A DNA stretch of 64,000 bases from Mercurialis annua (taxonomy: Eukaryota > Streptophyta > Magnoliopsida > Malpighiales > Euphorbiaceae), in contig NC_065570.1 of assembly GCF_937616625.2 (NCBI RefSeq), forward strand, positions 39,563,665-39,627,664, given 5' to 3'. Positions 1 through 9,495 of this stretch are shown here, in pieces. Made by a program: the position numbers and the translations under genes. The notes under the pieces are model-generated. The model was not told where the DNA came from. It worked only from the letters and a program-made list of their open reading frames with translations, and ran no database searches. Every line of letters begins with the position of its first letter. Positions within the stretch are counted from its first letter, which is position 1.

Positions 1-301
1 GACCCCTTATTGTTTCCCAATTTTCAGGTTTACGTTTTGAGTCTGTCGGGTGACCTCCATCTTTGTTGATTTCCTCAGATGTTTAATTTTATTTAATAAA
101 GATGTTCAACTGATTTAAATCTTTTAGACCGCAGTAGTACTTATTCGATGTCTTTATTATTATATTAGACTTGCTGTTTTGTCGGAATGGTCCGACTATT
201 GCTTTATTCTTATTAGCACGATGTTACTTTGGTTTATGATTATATATATGTCATGTTGTTGGAGTCTCAGAATTGTACCGAGCATTTGGTTATATTGTTG
301 T

Positions 302-361
<60 letters not shown>

Positions 362-659
362 GTATATATATATGTATATGTATATATATATATATGTATA
401 TATATCTGTGTAGATATATATGTATGTATATATATACATACATATATCTACACAGATATATATACATACATATATGCATACATATATATATGTATTGTTT
501 ATATAGCTGCTAGACCTAGGTTGGAGTCTCGGTTGCCCCCGAGCATTGGTTTTTATGCAGGTTATGTGTTTGTATGTTATTTGAGTCTAGCTACGGGTTT
601 CAGAGGTACCACTCCCATACCCTAGCTCCGGTCACGATCTATGAAAATGGGTCGTGAGA
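1..659 (+). repeat. Element A 5' LTR, 3' portion only
   Basis: The stretch matches the 3' end of the LTR at 17363-20150 and the E LTR ends near 38800-39241 and 55130-55592. It opens inside a block resembling a 3' splice acceptor (pyrimidines then CAG at 25-27). It holds the shared 3' module (GCTACGGGTTTCAGAG, then ACTCCCATACCCTAG) and ends GGGTCGTGAGA, a mutated form of the usual CGTGACA. Confidence 0.85.
300..490. repeat. (TA)n microsatellite with TATG/TACA interruptions
   Basis: Long alternating TA runs grade into TATATG and TATACA repeats inside the A LTR. The 3' LTR of the same element has the same tract as nearly pure TA (about 19816-19850 and 19907-19994), so the two LTRs have evolved separately here. 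The tyrosine/isoleucine reading frames across it are artefacts. Confidence 0.95.
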
Positions 660-663
660 AAGT

Positions 664-680
664 TGGTATGAGAACTTTGG
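664..680 (+). promoter_or_regulatory. Element A primer-binding site (initiator Met tRNA)
   Basis: TGGTATGAGAACTTTGG follows the LTR end by four bases. Plant gypsy elements commonly use TGGTATCAGAGC, complementary to initiator tRNA-Met; this copy carries two changes in those twelve bases. Confidence 0.85.
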
Positions 681-997
681 TTTTGAAAACCAAGGACTTT
701 TGCATGTTATGTGTTATGCTCTTTTGGCATGATAAGTTGATGTCGTGTCATAGAAACTACTAAAGAATTAGGAATTTGTGTCTTGTTTTTGGAAACATCA
801 TCTTTTGCTTTTAAAACTTTCTTCCTTCACCTATAGGAATGTTGTGTGTCGGTCTTATGCTTCAACTGATGCTATGAATTACTATGATATTGTTTTCACT
901 TGGGTGATTACTTATTGGCTGTTATGTTTTTGCTATGATAATTATGTTGTTTATATTTTTGCTATGTTTTGAGGTTTTCTTTATTTCATTCTTAGGA

Positions 998-1949
998 ATG
1001 AATAAGCGTGCTCATGTTGCGGCTCAGCAAAATGTTGATACTGATGACGCAATGTCGATAAAGGTTGACCATAATGAACTAGAGGTTCAAGCTGGTAGAG
1101 GTTAGGCTGGCAGAGGTAGTGGCAGAGGTAGAGGTCATGGTAGCGTAGCGGGTGCTCAAGAACCAGGTGTTTCGACTTCACTACGTTTTTAGCTGGGATT
1201 GCAGCTCTTCAAAATAATCAAGTTCAACAGCAAGCGGGTCAAGTCGCTATGCAAGATTAGTATGCAGTGTTGGGTCAGTTAGTGCAACAACAACAGCTAC
1301 AGGCTGGTGGTGGTGTAGTTAGTGGTGTTGGAACCATTAACAAGGATTTGGTGTTGGCTTACATGAGGGTGAAGCCGACGCAATTTGACGGAAGTGGTGA
1401 CGCCTTAGAATTTCTTGAGGAGGTTGAGCATGATGCTCAGCGTTTGTAGGCCACTGAGCGTCAGACCACTGTTCTCATGGAGATGTCACTGAGAGGTCCA
1501 GCTAAGGACAGGTTTCGCAGGGTTATCCAATCTGTGATGGTTACAACTTCTTGGGCTGATTTTATGGCTAGGTTCAGAGAGTTATTTCTCCCGTTCTCTA
1601 TTACCGAAGGATACAAAGATAGGTTGTGGATGCTTACCAGGGGTTAGCGGTCGGTTCAGAAGTATACGACAGAGTATGTGTGGTTGAGTCCAGATTTGCA
1701 GACTGATCAGATGAGAGTGAACGACTGATATATGAAGGGTTTAGGCCCTAGGTTTGTTGGTCTACTAACTGAGACACACAGAGAATTTACTAGCATTGTG
1801 GATAGTGCTCGTCGTCTAGAGAGTACCGTGATGCAGTTTAGGGAGATTTCTGATCCTTCTCAGACTAAGAAGTTTTCTGGCACTGGACATGAGAGTGGCA
1901 GTGGCAACTACCAATCGACACCCTCCTATTGTAAGAATGAAAAGAGGGA
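998..1949 (+). pseudogene. gag: Element A gag, N-terminal part (broken)
   Basis: Gag is the capsid/nucleocapsid precursor of the particle. The start ATG at 998 gives MNKRAHVAAQQ, then a glycine/arginine-rich stretch. A frameshift between about 1150 and 1260 leads into the recognisable capsid region (LAYMRVKPTQFDGSGDALEF, then FRELFLPFSITEGYKDR). In-frame stops interrupt at about 1105, 1447, 1645 and 1729. The frame is cut at 1949 by the copia-like LTR and resumes near 13458. The F gag at 51-52 kb aligns domain for domain. Non-functional. Confidence 0.85.
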
Positions 1950-2908
1950 TGTTAAGAATATTAGTAGTATGTGCCCTAGGGCCATTTGATCATGTATAAT
2001 TGTATAACTAATTCCAATGGCAAAAGATATATATGTTTTATTTGAACTAAGTGTCTCATCAACTAAGTGTTCATTTAATACGTATTGTCCTTATCACATT
2101 GTTATAGAATCTATTCTTAAGGTGTTAAGAATATGAGTGACAAATTCTATAATACAAGTGATTTAAATAACCGTTCACGATCGACGGGTCCTACGAATAA
2201 GGGCATCGCATTATCCTGGAAAGATCGTCACCTCTGTTTATTCTCCTGATTAGTAAAGAATTACTAATTATAGGAAGTAGTGAGTCTCATACTTGTAATA
2301 CCCCAAAATATTTAATTATTTAATTGGACCACGTGTCCAGTGTTAAGTTGCTAGAGTGGCGATATCGGAAAGATTTCCGGGAAATTAAGATAAATATTAA
2401 ATTTTAGCAGGACGGATTCGAAAGGATTATTGCGAGAGATTTAACATTATATTTCAGTTCTAAAGTTGAAATTGGAATTAGAAAAGAAAAATGTTAAGAA
2501 AGTCGCAAAATAAAGTACAGGGACTAAAATGGTAATTTAGCCATATAAATTTTGAAGTGAAAATTATTTCGCCAAGGTCCGCGAAATGTTTTATAGTATC
2601 TGTGGTAAAAGTTTCGGGTCAATCAGAGACCTTTTAAAATTTAGACGCGGATGCGTTTGGGCTAAATTGCAACTTTTGAAAAGTTCAAGGACCAAATGTA
2701 AATTAGCCAATTAATCTTCGAGAATAGAAAGTAAATGATTTCTGACGGAAAATAATAATTTTGGATTAGTATTATTTATTTGAATATAAATAATACGTAA
2801 ATAATCGAGTTAAAAGAATAATTTAACTATTTGGTTAAATTATAAAGTTTAAAAGAGAAATGGTTTAAGTTAAAGAAGTGAGGGATCAAAATGACCTTTT
2901 TGGCAAAA

Positions 2909-2917
2909 TATATATAA
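2909..2917 (+). promoter_or_regulatory. TATA box of element B 5' LTR
   Basis: TATATATAA lies about 180 bases upstream of a consensus-like splice donor at 3089. The matching position in the 3' LTR is near 9955-9963. LTR promoters drive element transcription; the start site is inferred to lie about 30 bases downstream. Confidence 0.55.
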
Positions 2918-3296
2918 CGATCAGGAAGTCAAAAGAAGGATCGAGAGAAAGAAAATGGAACAGATGAATAAAAACGACGATCATCGTCGATTCACCGCGG
3001 TTTTTGCGGTTTCTCGTCCGAATCGAATGATTCTCGCGCCGTTAGATCAAGAATTCGATTCTCTATCAACTACAAGCATCAAATTGAGGTAATATTTCTG
3101 TGTTTGATTTCTGAAATTTGAAGATATAGGGCTGTTCATTTTTGAACGAATCGATTTAGTCGAAATCACGCCGGTTTTGATAGTTTAAGGTAGAAAATTG
3201 ATGAATTATGGTGTATAACGCAATAGGTATGTAAATAAAGCTTAGAAGCATGTCGGAAACATGTCGGATTGTCAAAAACGACGAAGTTAGGGTTTG

Positions 3297-3532
3297 TAGC
3301 GACGCTACACCGCTTAAACCGACGCTACACTGTGTGAAGCGATGCTTCAAAGTTGAAGCGACGCTACGCAGTGTGAAGCTACGCTACAAAGGGTGAAGCG
3401 AAGCTACACTGTGTGAAGCGACGCTACACTGTGTGAAGCGACGCTACAAAGGGTGAAGCGACGTTACACAGTGTGAAGCGACGCTACAAAGGGTGAAGCG
3501 ACGCTACACAGCGTTAAGTGACGCTACATGCA
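3297..3532 (+). repeat. Tandem 20-bp repeat in B LTR (GAAGCGACGCTACA type)
   Basis: About eleven units of the form GAAGCGACGCTACACTGTGT, with variants AAAGGG and CAGTGT in the spacer. Each contains near-palindromic GAAGCG..CGCTAC words. The 3' LTR copy is at about 10342-10590. Confidence 0.9.
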
Positions 3533-4118
3533 TTGGCACGACTTGCCAAGCCTGTTTTATCTCGGGTACGACGTGCCGAGACCCGACACGACATACCCTG
3601 ACCCGATATCAACCCCGGATTCCGAAAAATACGAGAAGAAAAGAAACAAATATTGACAAAAGTTATGATTAAAGAAATGATCGATTTGTTTATAGAACCT
3701 AGAGTATATCTCTAAAGTTTGTACTTGGACGTCGAACGCATATTAATGACATACTCTTATAATAGATCCGACAAGCTACCAGAACGACGAGATTGCATAT
3801 TTCAATATCGATTGATCAACGTGTATTGTCTTTAAGTCTTCGTATAGTCAAGCTACGAGATCGAACGACGCATGGAACCTACGTGATTGGATGACGATAA
3901 TGCAATTTTGGATAGCGGTCACTGTGAGTGGAAAATTTACTTTTGCGTATTATTATGAAAGTTATTTTCTTATATCATGAATACTATTATTAAATACCTC
4001 GTATCTATATTATTTGCTCGTATAAAATGTTTTGTTTAATAGATTTGATTATATGAATTCTTTTGTATTCGTTGCTTTGAATATTAGTGTCTAATGTGCG
4101 GTCCTAAGAGACCAACTA

Positions 4119-4137
4119 CCTATTGGGTGTCAATAGG
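4119..4137 (+). other. Conserved LTR hairpin CCTATTG-GGTGT-CAATAGG (B, 5' LTR)
   Basis: A perfect 7-bp stem with a 5-nt loop. Equivalent hairpins are at 11185-11203 (B 3' LTR), 32993-33011 (D), 45919-45937 and 53147-53165 (F, minus strand) and 60203-60221 (G, minus strand). Confidence 0.75.
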
Positions 4138-4224
4138 CTGTATGATCATTAATGAGTCAATCTAGAATACCTGACTTTGTGATTAGAATTTAATATATAT
4201 TTATGCATAATATGATATGAATTC

Positions 4225-4400
4225 GATACGAGTGAGCACTCGGCTACGGTGTAGTCTAGAGTCCCCGTATCTAGTGGGCTGGGCCCACCAGTGGGTTGGA
4301 CCCACCAGTGAGTTGGACTCACACTTTATGATTTCGATACGAGTGAGCACTCGGCTACTATGTAGTCTGGAAGTCTCCGTATCTAGTGAGTTGGACTCAC
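4225..4400 (+). repeat. Hairpin array with covarying stems (B, 5' LTR)
   Basis: Two larger folds are closed by GATACG/CGTATC (4225-4230 with 4266-4271; 4336-4341 with 4378-4383). Each encloses GAGTG-AG-CACTC and GGCTAC-NNN-GTAGTC. Between and after them sit GTGGGC-TGG-GCCCAC (4274-4288), GTGGGT-TGG-ACCCAC (4291-4305) and GTGAGT-TGG-ACTCAC (4308-4322 and 4386-4400). Stems differ but remain paired and the TGG loop is constant. The 3' LTR repeats this at about 11290-11467. Confidence 0.85.
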
Positions 4401-4880
4401 ACTTTTGAAATTAATAATGTTTGCTTATATCATAAATTTATATATGTATTAAGCGTGTGACGCTATATTTTGATAATACTATAAGTAACTTGCAAACTCA
4501 CTCAGTATTTTCCCAAATATTGACCCCTCACTCTGATGTTTGCGGGTATTAGAAGTCGGATCAGACAAGTCATCTCCAATGTGCCAGAAGTCTTTGGACT
4601 TGCACAAGCATGAGTTCTTAGAGCTGCAGTAGTCAGTAGATGTCGATATTAGATAGACATTTTGACTTCAAATAATATTTTATATTGTAAATTCTAATAA
4701 TGATATTTTAATATCTATAAATGCATTATCTAAAAGAGTTTTTCTGAAAATGTTTTATATATAATATTATACTTTTAAATGCGAAAAATTATTAGTCGTT
4801 TTAGGCTTGCTACGGGTTTCGGAGCTACCACTCCCATTCCCTAGCGCCGGTCTCGGCTCATAATTTGGGTCGTGAAATTG

Positions 4881-4892
4881 TGGTATCAGAGT
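4881..4892 (+). promoter_or_regulatory. Element B primer-binding site
   Basis: TGGTATCAGAGT follows the 5' LTR end by three bases and matches the 3' end of initiator tRNA-Met at 11 of 12 positions. Confidence 0.88.
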
Positions 4893-5139
4893 AGTTGGTC
4901 CAGTTACCTCTGCTAAGATGCGTTTGTCGGTTAAGTAACCTATGAACAACTGCAGCTATAGAGTTGAGTTCTGTCTGGTCCCAGTCGTCTACGTAAAAGT
5001 GTTTTGTGATGAGCATAATAGATTGACTTGCGAAATGTTTGTTTGCTTTTCGTGACACGTATATATGGGATATATACGTATAATTTTGTTTTCGATAAGA
5101 TGTGCTTGCATGATATGAGATTGATTTGTATGAGTTGAA

Positions 5140-5300
5140 TCAGATACATCGGTTGGCTTGGCTATCGATGTCAGGGATATAAGAATACATCGGTTGGCTT
5201 GGCTATCGATGTCAGGGATATAGAATACATCGGTTGGCTTTGCTATCGATGTCAGGGATATAGGATACATCGGTTGGCTTCGCTATCGATGTCAGGCAGA
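5140..5300 (+). repeat. ~40-bp tandem repeat, four copies, in B interior
   Basis: Unit ATACATCGGTTGGCTTGGCT followed by ATCGATGTCAGGGATATA. Each unit can fold through ACATCG/CGATGT. The stems are constant here, unlike the LTR arrays. Confidence 0.9.
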
Positions 5301-8300
5301 AGAGGTTAAGTATGATAGTTATGAAATGAAAAGTCACGAATAGAATATAATATGATTGTGATTTGATGTCATATATATGTGTGCTTAGCATTAGATAACT
5401 TGAGGGATGCTATTGAATTCGATCGATCGAAATTTTAGAAAGAGTGTGGAGAAGGAATGCAAAGTTGTAACAGTTGAGGAACTTTCCAGAAGCAGAGTTT
5501 ATAGGTCTAGAGAACTTACAAAACTCGAAGTTTATAACTTTTAAGGTTATTTGTTTAACGATTCTAAAAGCATAATTGTGCCTAGACCCGTAATAGCCAT
5601 TGATAAATGCCACGACATCGATAGAAAATGCATCACTACATACATCAATACATGCATCAATAGGACATGCATCATATGCATTATGTTCAGACGAAGAGGT
5701 GAGATGTGGCAACTCTTTGGGGATGAGAGACGTCGTCACCCTAGTGCACAATTTTGCTAAGATTTAAATGGAATTTCCAAATGAGTCGTTTTATTTGAAA
5801 GAGTTTTCAAGAAGTTTTGTTTTTATGTAAGTATACCTAGACCAGAACTCTGTGACGGAAGTGAGATGCTCGCAAGCAAGCTGTGATCAAGGATACGAGG
5901 TGAATGAATACGTATAGTTGTGAGAACATAGGATTTCTGCCTCTAGCTAATGCACCTAGCCTGGATAGTAGATATGTGTTCGGATAAAAAAACATATCCG
6001 ATTAATAACGTATGATATGTATGTTATATTTTAATATTCTTGATGTTTGATTAAGTTCATGTGAGCGGAATGCTCGCAAGACTTAAGTTACGATACATAA
6101 TCAAGAAAATCTAGGAGACATTGATTTTCTTGAATCCGGTCAACATAGATGCTTATAGCTACGATAGTAATATGTGTGTGACATATACAACGCGAGTATA
6201 TGTTTTGATAATTTGATAAGTCTACGATGAGTTAGAACACTCAGGAGACTTGCAATAAGAGACGTAATCATAGAAGGCCTAAAGGAAGGAGATGTTCCTA
6301 AAGTCTAACGTACGTGGACAACGATTAGTTGTGATGATTAGTGAGTGTTATATTTTAAGGAATTTATCAGTATTCCTTTATATAATCGCTCTACTATGAG
6401 TAAAGAACTGCACGAATGTGTGCAGTTACACAGCAAGTATATGAGGCGCGAGAAGAAGATCGAGGTAATCCAGGGTGAATGCAACCTACTCCAATTAGCC
6501 AGTAAAGGCCAGAGATGAGATAAAGATCAACGGGAAATTAGCAAAGTAAAGTGGGAACATACAGGCATCGGAAGTGCCGTAGTAGCCCAACGTCATTCTG
6601 AATCAGTTAGCCGTAAAAGCAACTGATAAAAGGAATTGTGTATCAATAATAAGATTATGGATACAAAGACAATATTAGCGTGAAGAAAGAGATACCTATA
6701 AAGGTTTAGCAAAATTGTGATGACTTTAAATTGAGCCGCTGAATCAAGTTGATATCGGGATATGATGTTTTTAAGACGAGTACCTAAGTATTAATCACTG
6801 CGATCGTTGAAATAGGAGCTTGAAATAGTTTAATAAGAGTATCAATGGAAAATGTATATGGATAAAGATGACGAGCCAAGAGGGCGTGTGACAAGAATAC
6901 AAAAGACAGAGTATAGAATTTGATTAACTAGGTACAATTAACGTCAGAGTTACATGGAATTGAATAGTTTAAAGTATAAGATTTGGCTTGCTGAGTACAG
7001 CCAACACAACCCCTGTATGAGAATGAATACTTGGAGGTACACGATAAGAAAGATCAAGAGATAGACAACAAGTGTTGTAATAAGTTAACTAGAAGTTAGA
7101 ATCTCCACCACAAGTTGTGATTATAAAGCAAATGAAAATAGTAGAATAAATATAAGTATGATAGATGTACGCGAAGCACGGATCATAAGTTTCGAGTTTG
7201 ACTGATAAGGAGTAAAGTGAATAGTGCGATTAATCTAGAAGGTTGATAGTAACCCTTATAGGAAGGTGTAGATATAATATATGAACGGTTAAGAGATGGT
7301 ATATGACATCGAATGTGTCAGATATACGTTAAAGGTTAGTATGTTGAAATAAGTGATAAAATGTAAAGCAGAAACTCAATATTGCAATTGAGCCATACGA
7401 AAGAAAGTAATATCAAATAAATCGAACGAGAACATAAGATGTGAAAGTAAGGTATGCTAAAGGTATAAGATATACATTCGATGAAAACTAATAAGGGATT
7501 AAGAATATTAAGAAATCATTTAAGATGATAAGCATTAAAAAAGCGTGAATAGCTTGCGTATGTCGCAAGGAACTCTGTAAGAGAGATTGAGGTAAGGAAA
7601 AGAGAAGTTACGTGAAGAGTTGACAAAGGGATTAGAAAATGGAATTCTATATAGTCGCAGACACATAGAAAACAAAGAAGGATAAAGAGGAACGAGACAT
7701 AAGATGGAATTTACTGACAGTTAAGATGTCAGTAAAAGTACAATAATACAAGATGTAAATAATCGAGAGTGCACTACGTCGATAATTCAGGCAAAAGAAA
7801 CTGCGACCCAATATTTAGTCGGTGATCGACGTTAAGAGTGCTGAAGCAAGAAATATCGGATATGCGAGCGATAGAAGTGATATCAGCATAGGATCGGCTT
7901 TACAGACGACTATGGTGATAGTACAAATACGATAAGATGATACGTATACGACTAAGAGCACACTACATCGGGAAATTCAGATGAAGAAGGCCACAAAACT
8001 CTCTATTAATGATCGATGTTATGGATATTAAAAGCAGGTAGTACACGATGTACAAGATGCGCTGAGGAGGAAAGCAAAGAATGTAATAGAAGAAGATTAA
8101 GAAACGCGATAAGAGCGTGAATAAGAAACATAAGAAGAATACCATAGGATGATAGCATTTAGACTATTAATCCTATGGACACGAGTACAAGGAAGTACAT
8201 CTACGATATGAACAAAAGTAGGAATAACAAGCGGAATAGCAAGATCATGGATAGTAGTGAGAAGTAAGCTTAACGCTACATGATAGTAAAGAGGAATGAG

Positions 8301-9482
8301 TTGGAAGTTAAGAACCAAACTAAGATTGATATTGAAAAGAAAATATAAATAAGAAAGAGTTGGATTATGACGATAAATGCTAAGAGCATCTTTGAAGGTC
8401 AAAAGACGAACAAGGTCAAGAAGACGACAGAGAAAACAAAAGTGTAAATGAAATGAGAAAGGATAATGAATAAAAGATCAAGCATGAAGTGAGCCATGAT
8501 GTCATCAAGGAACATTCAGATGTAAGTATATGATTGGAAAAGGATTAAGATCTTCATTTAAGGATTAGAAGAAAAGAAAGCTTGCATGAGCATTGGTCAC
8601 ATGCTGTCTTATTAAGATAAGATATTAGCGACCAATATGAAAATCCTATCTGATTGGAAATCAGATTGATGTAAGGTAAGAAGAAACAAGGAATTTCAAA
8701 GAATAGTAAGTCATGCTTAAAGGAAATAAATCAATGGATATGCAAACGAATAGAGAGGTATATGAAATATCAAGATGCAAGAAAAAGGTTAAGTAAGTTT
8801 TACAAGAAAGGTAAAGACCTTATAAGGGTACGTCCTGAGGATTCACCTCATAGATAATCATGATTAATGATGATAGCGAAAGAATATTCATACGAGAAGT
8901 GAAGTAATGAGATAAAAGGAGATAACAGATAGTGGGATAAAATCCTAGCGCTACTATAAATAACAATCGGACGACGGCAACAGTCATACAAGAGAGACTA
9001 CGTAAGTAGTGAAGCATGAGTTGTTTGAGTGTCCACATCACTCAACAAGAGACGATGATAAGATTAGACGGTGTTGGAGAATAAGATCAAGTCGTGACAA
9101 CGACCAAATAGAGAAGATTAACAGATTGTTGAAACAAAGAAGCCTAGTGACGAAGATTATCATCCTTAATGATAAAATATCAATAAGATGAGCTATCATT
9201 GAACATCAGTAAGGAACTGAAAGTTCAATTACGACTATAAAAGTTTATAGTAACGAATGTCAAACACATGAATTGTGTTGTAGAATAAAGAGAAGAGATC
9301 AAAGATAGATTGTCAATGATAACTGACGTCAAAGTGCAAGAAGTACAGAAAGTAGGATAACGATTCCTTGCGCTAACCAGTGTCGTAAGACGAATACAGT
9401 ATTCCTACTATGAATAAGAATTCTAGATGTAAATGGGATTAAAGTAAAAAGAGTATATGAAAATTCGAGGACGAATTTTTAT

Positions 9483-9495
9483 AAGGGGGGAAGAA
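9483..9495 (+). promoter_or_regulatory. Element B polypurine tract
   Basis: AAGGGGGGAAGAA lies directly before the TGTAATGCCCC start of the 3' LTR, as required for plus-strand priming. Confidence 0.9.

Larger units (their letters stand above)
2294..4877 (+). repeat. Element B 5' LTR (2584 bp)
   Basis: It is longer than the 3' copy, which lacks about 150 bp after 2708 and about 90 bp after 4726. Order inside: TGTAATACCCC start, TATA box near 2909, CT-TTGAG/GTAATA donor-like site at 3089, a 20-bp tandem repeat at 3297-3532, a hairpin at 4119-4137, a hairpin array at 4225-4400, an acceptor-like block at 4503-4555 (its AG mutated to GG in this copy), and the shared 3' module from about 4803. Confidence 0.9.
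4878..9495 (+). other. Element B non-coding interior
   Basis: 4.6 kb, purine-rich on the plus strand, with no polyprotein motif. The first ~100 bases resemble the F leader (GGTCCAGTTACC after the primer site). A four-fold repeat with ACATCG/CGATGT stems lies at 5140-5300. A block at about 5640-5760 is shared with the interior of element E. The end has the usual gypsy tail (AAATTCGAGGACGAATTTTT) before the purine tract. A minus-strand frame at 5410-5751 is open, but nothing supports its translation. Confidence 0.75.

Noticed and set aside
229..513. Tyrosine/isoleucine-rich open frames on both strands
   Set aside because: They are translations of the (TA)n microsatellite; the same artefact occurs at 19796-20081.
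664..680. tRNA gene suggested by tRNA-complementary sequence
   Set aside because: Only the 12-18 base primer-binding complement is present, here and at 4881, 24770, 39246 and 52349; no cloverleaf.
3297..3532. Repeats with regular spacing resembling a CRISPR-like array
   Set aside because: Units are contiguous 20-bp tandem repeats with no unique spacers, inside a plant LTR.
5410..5751. Minus-strand 113-codon frame in element B interior
   Set aside because: Partly matched in E, but only where the nucleotides are conserved; no codon-level pattern, start context or known domain.
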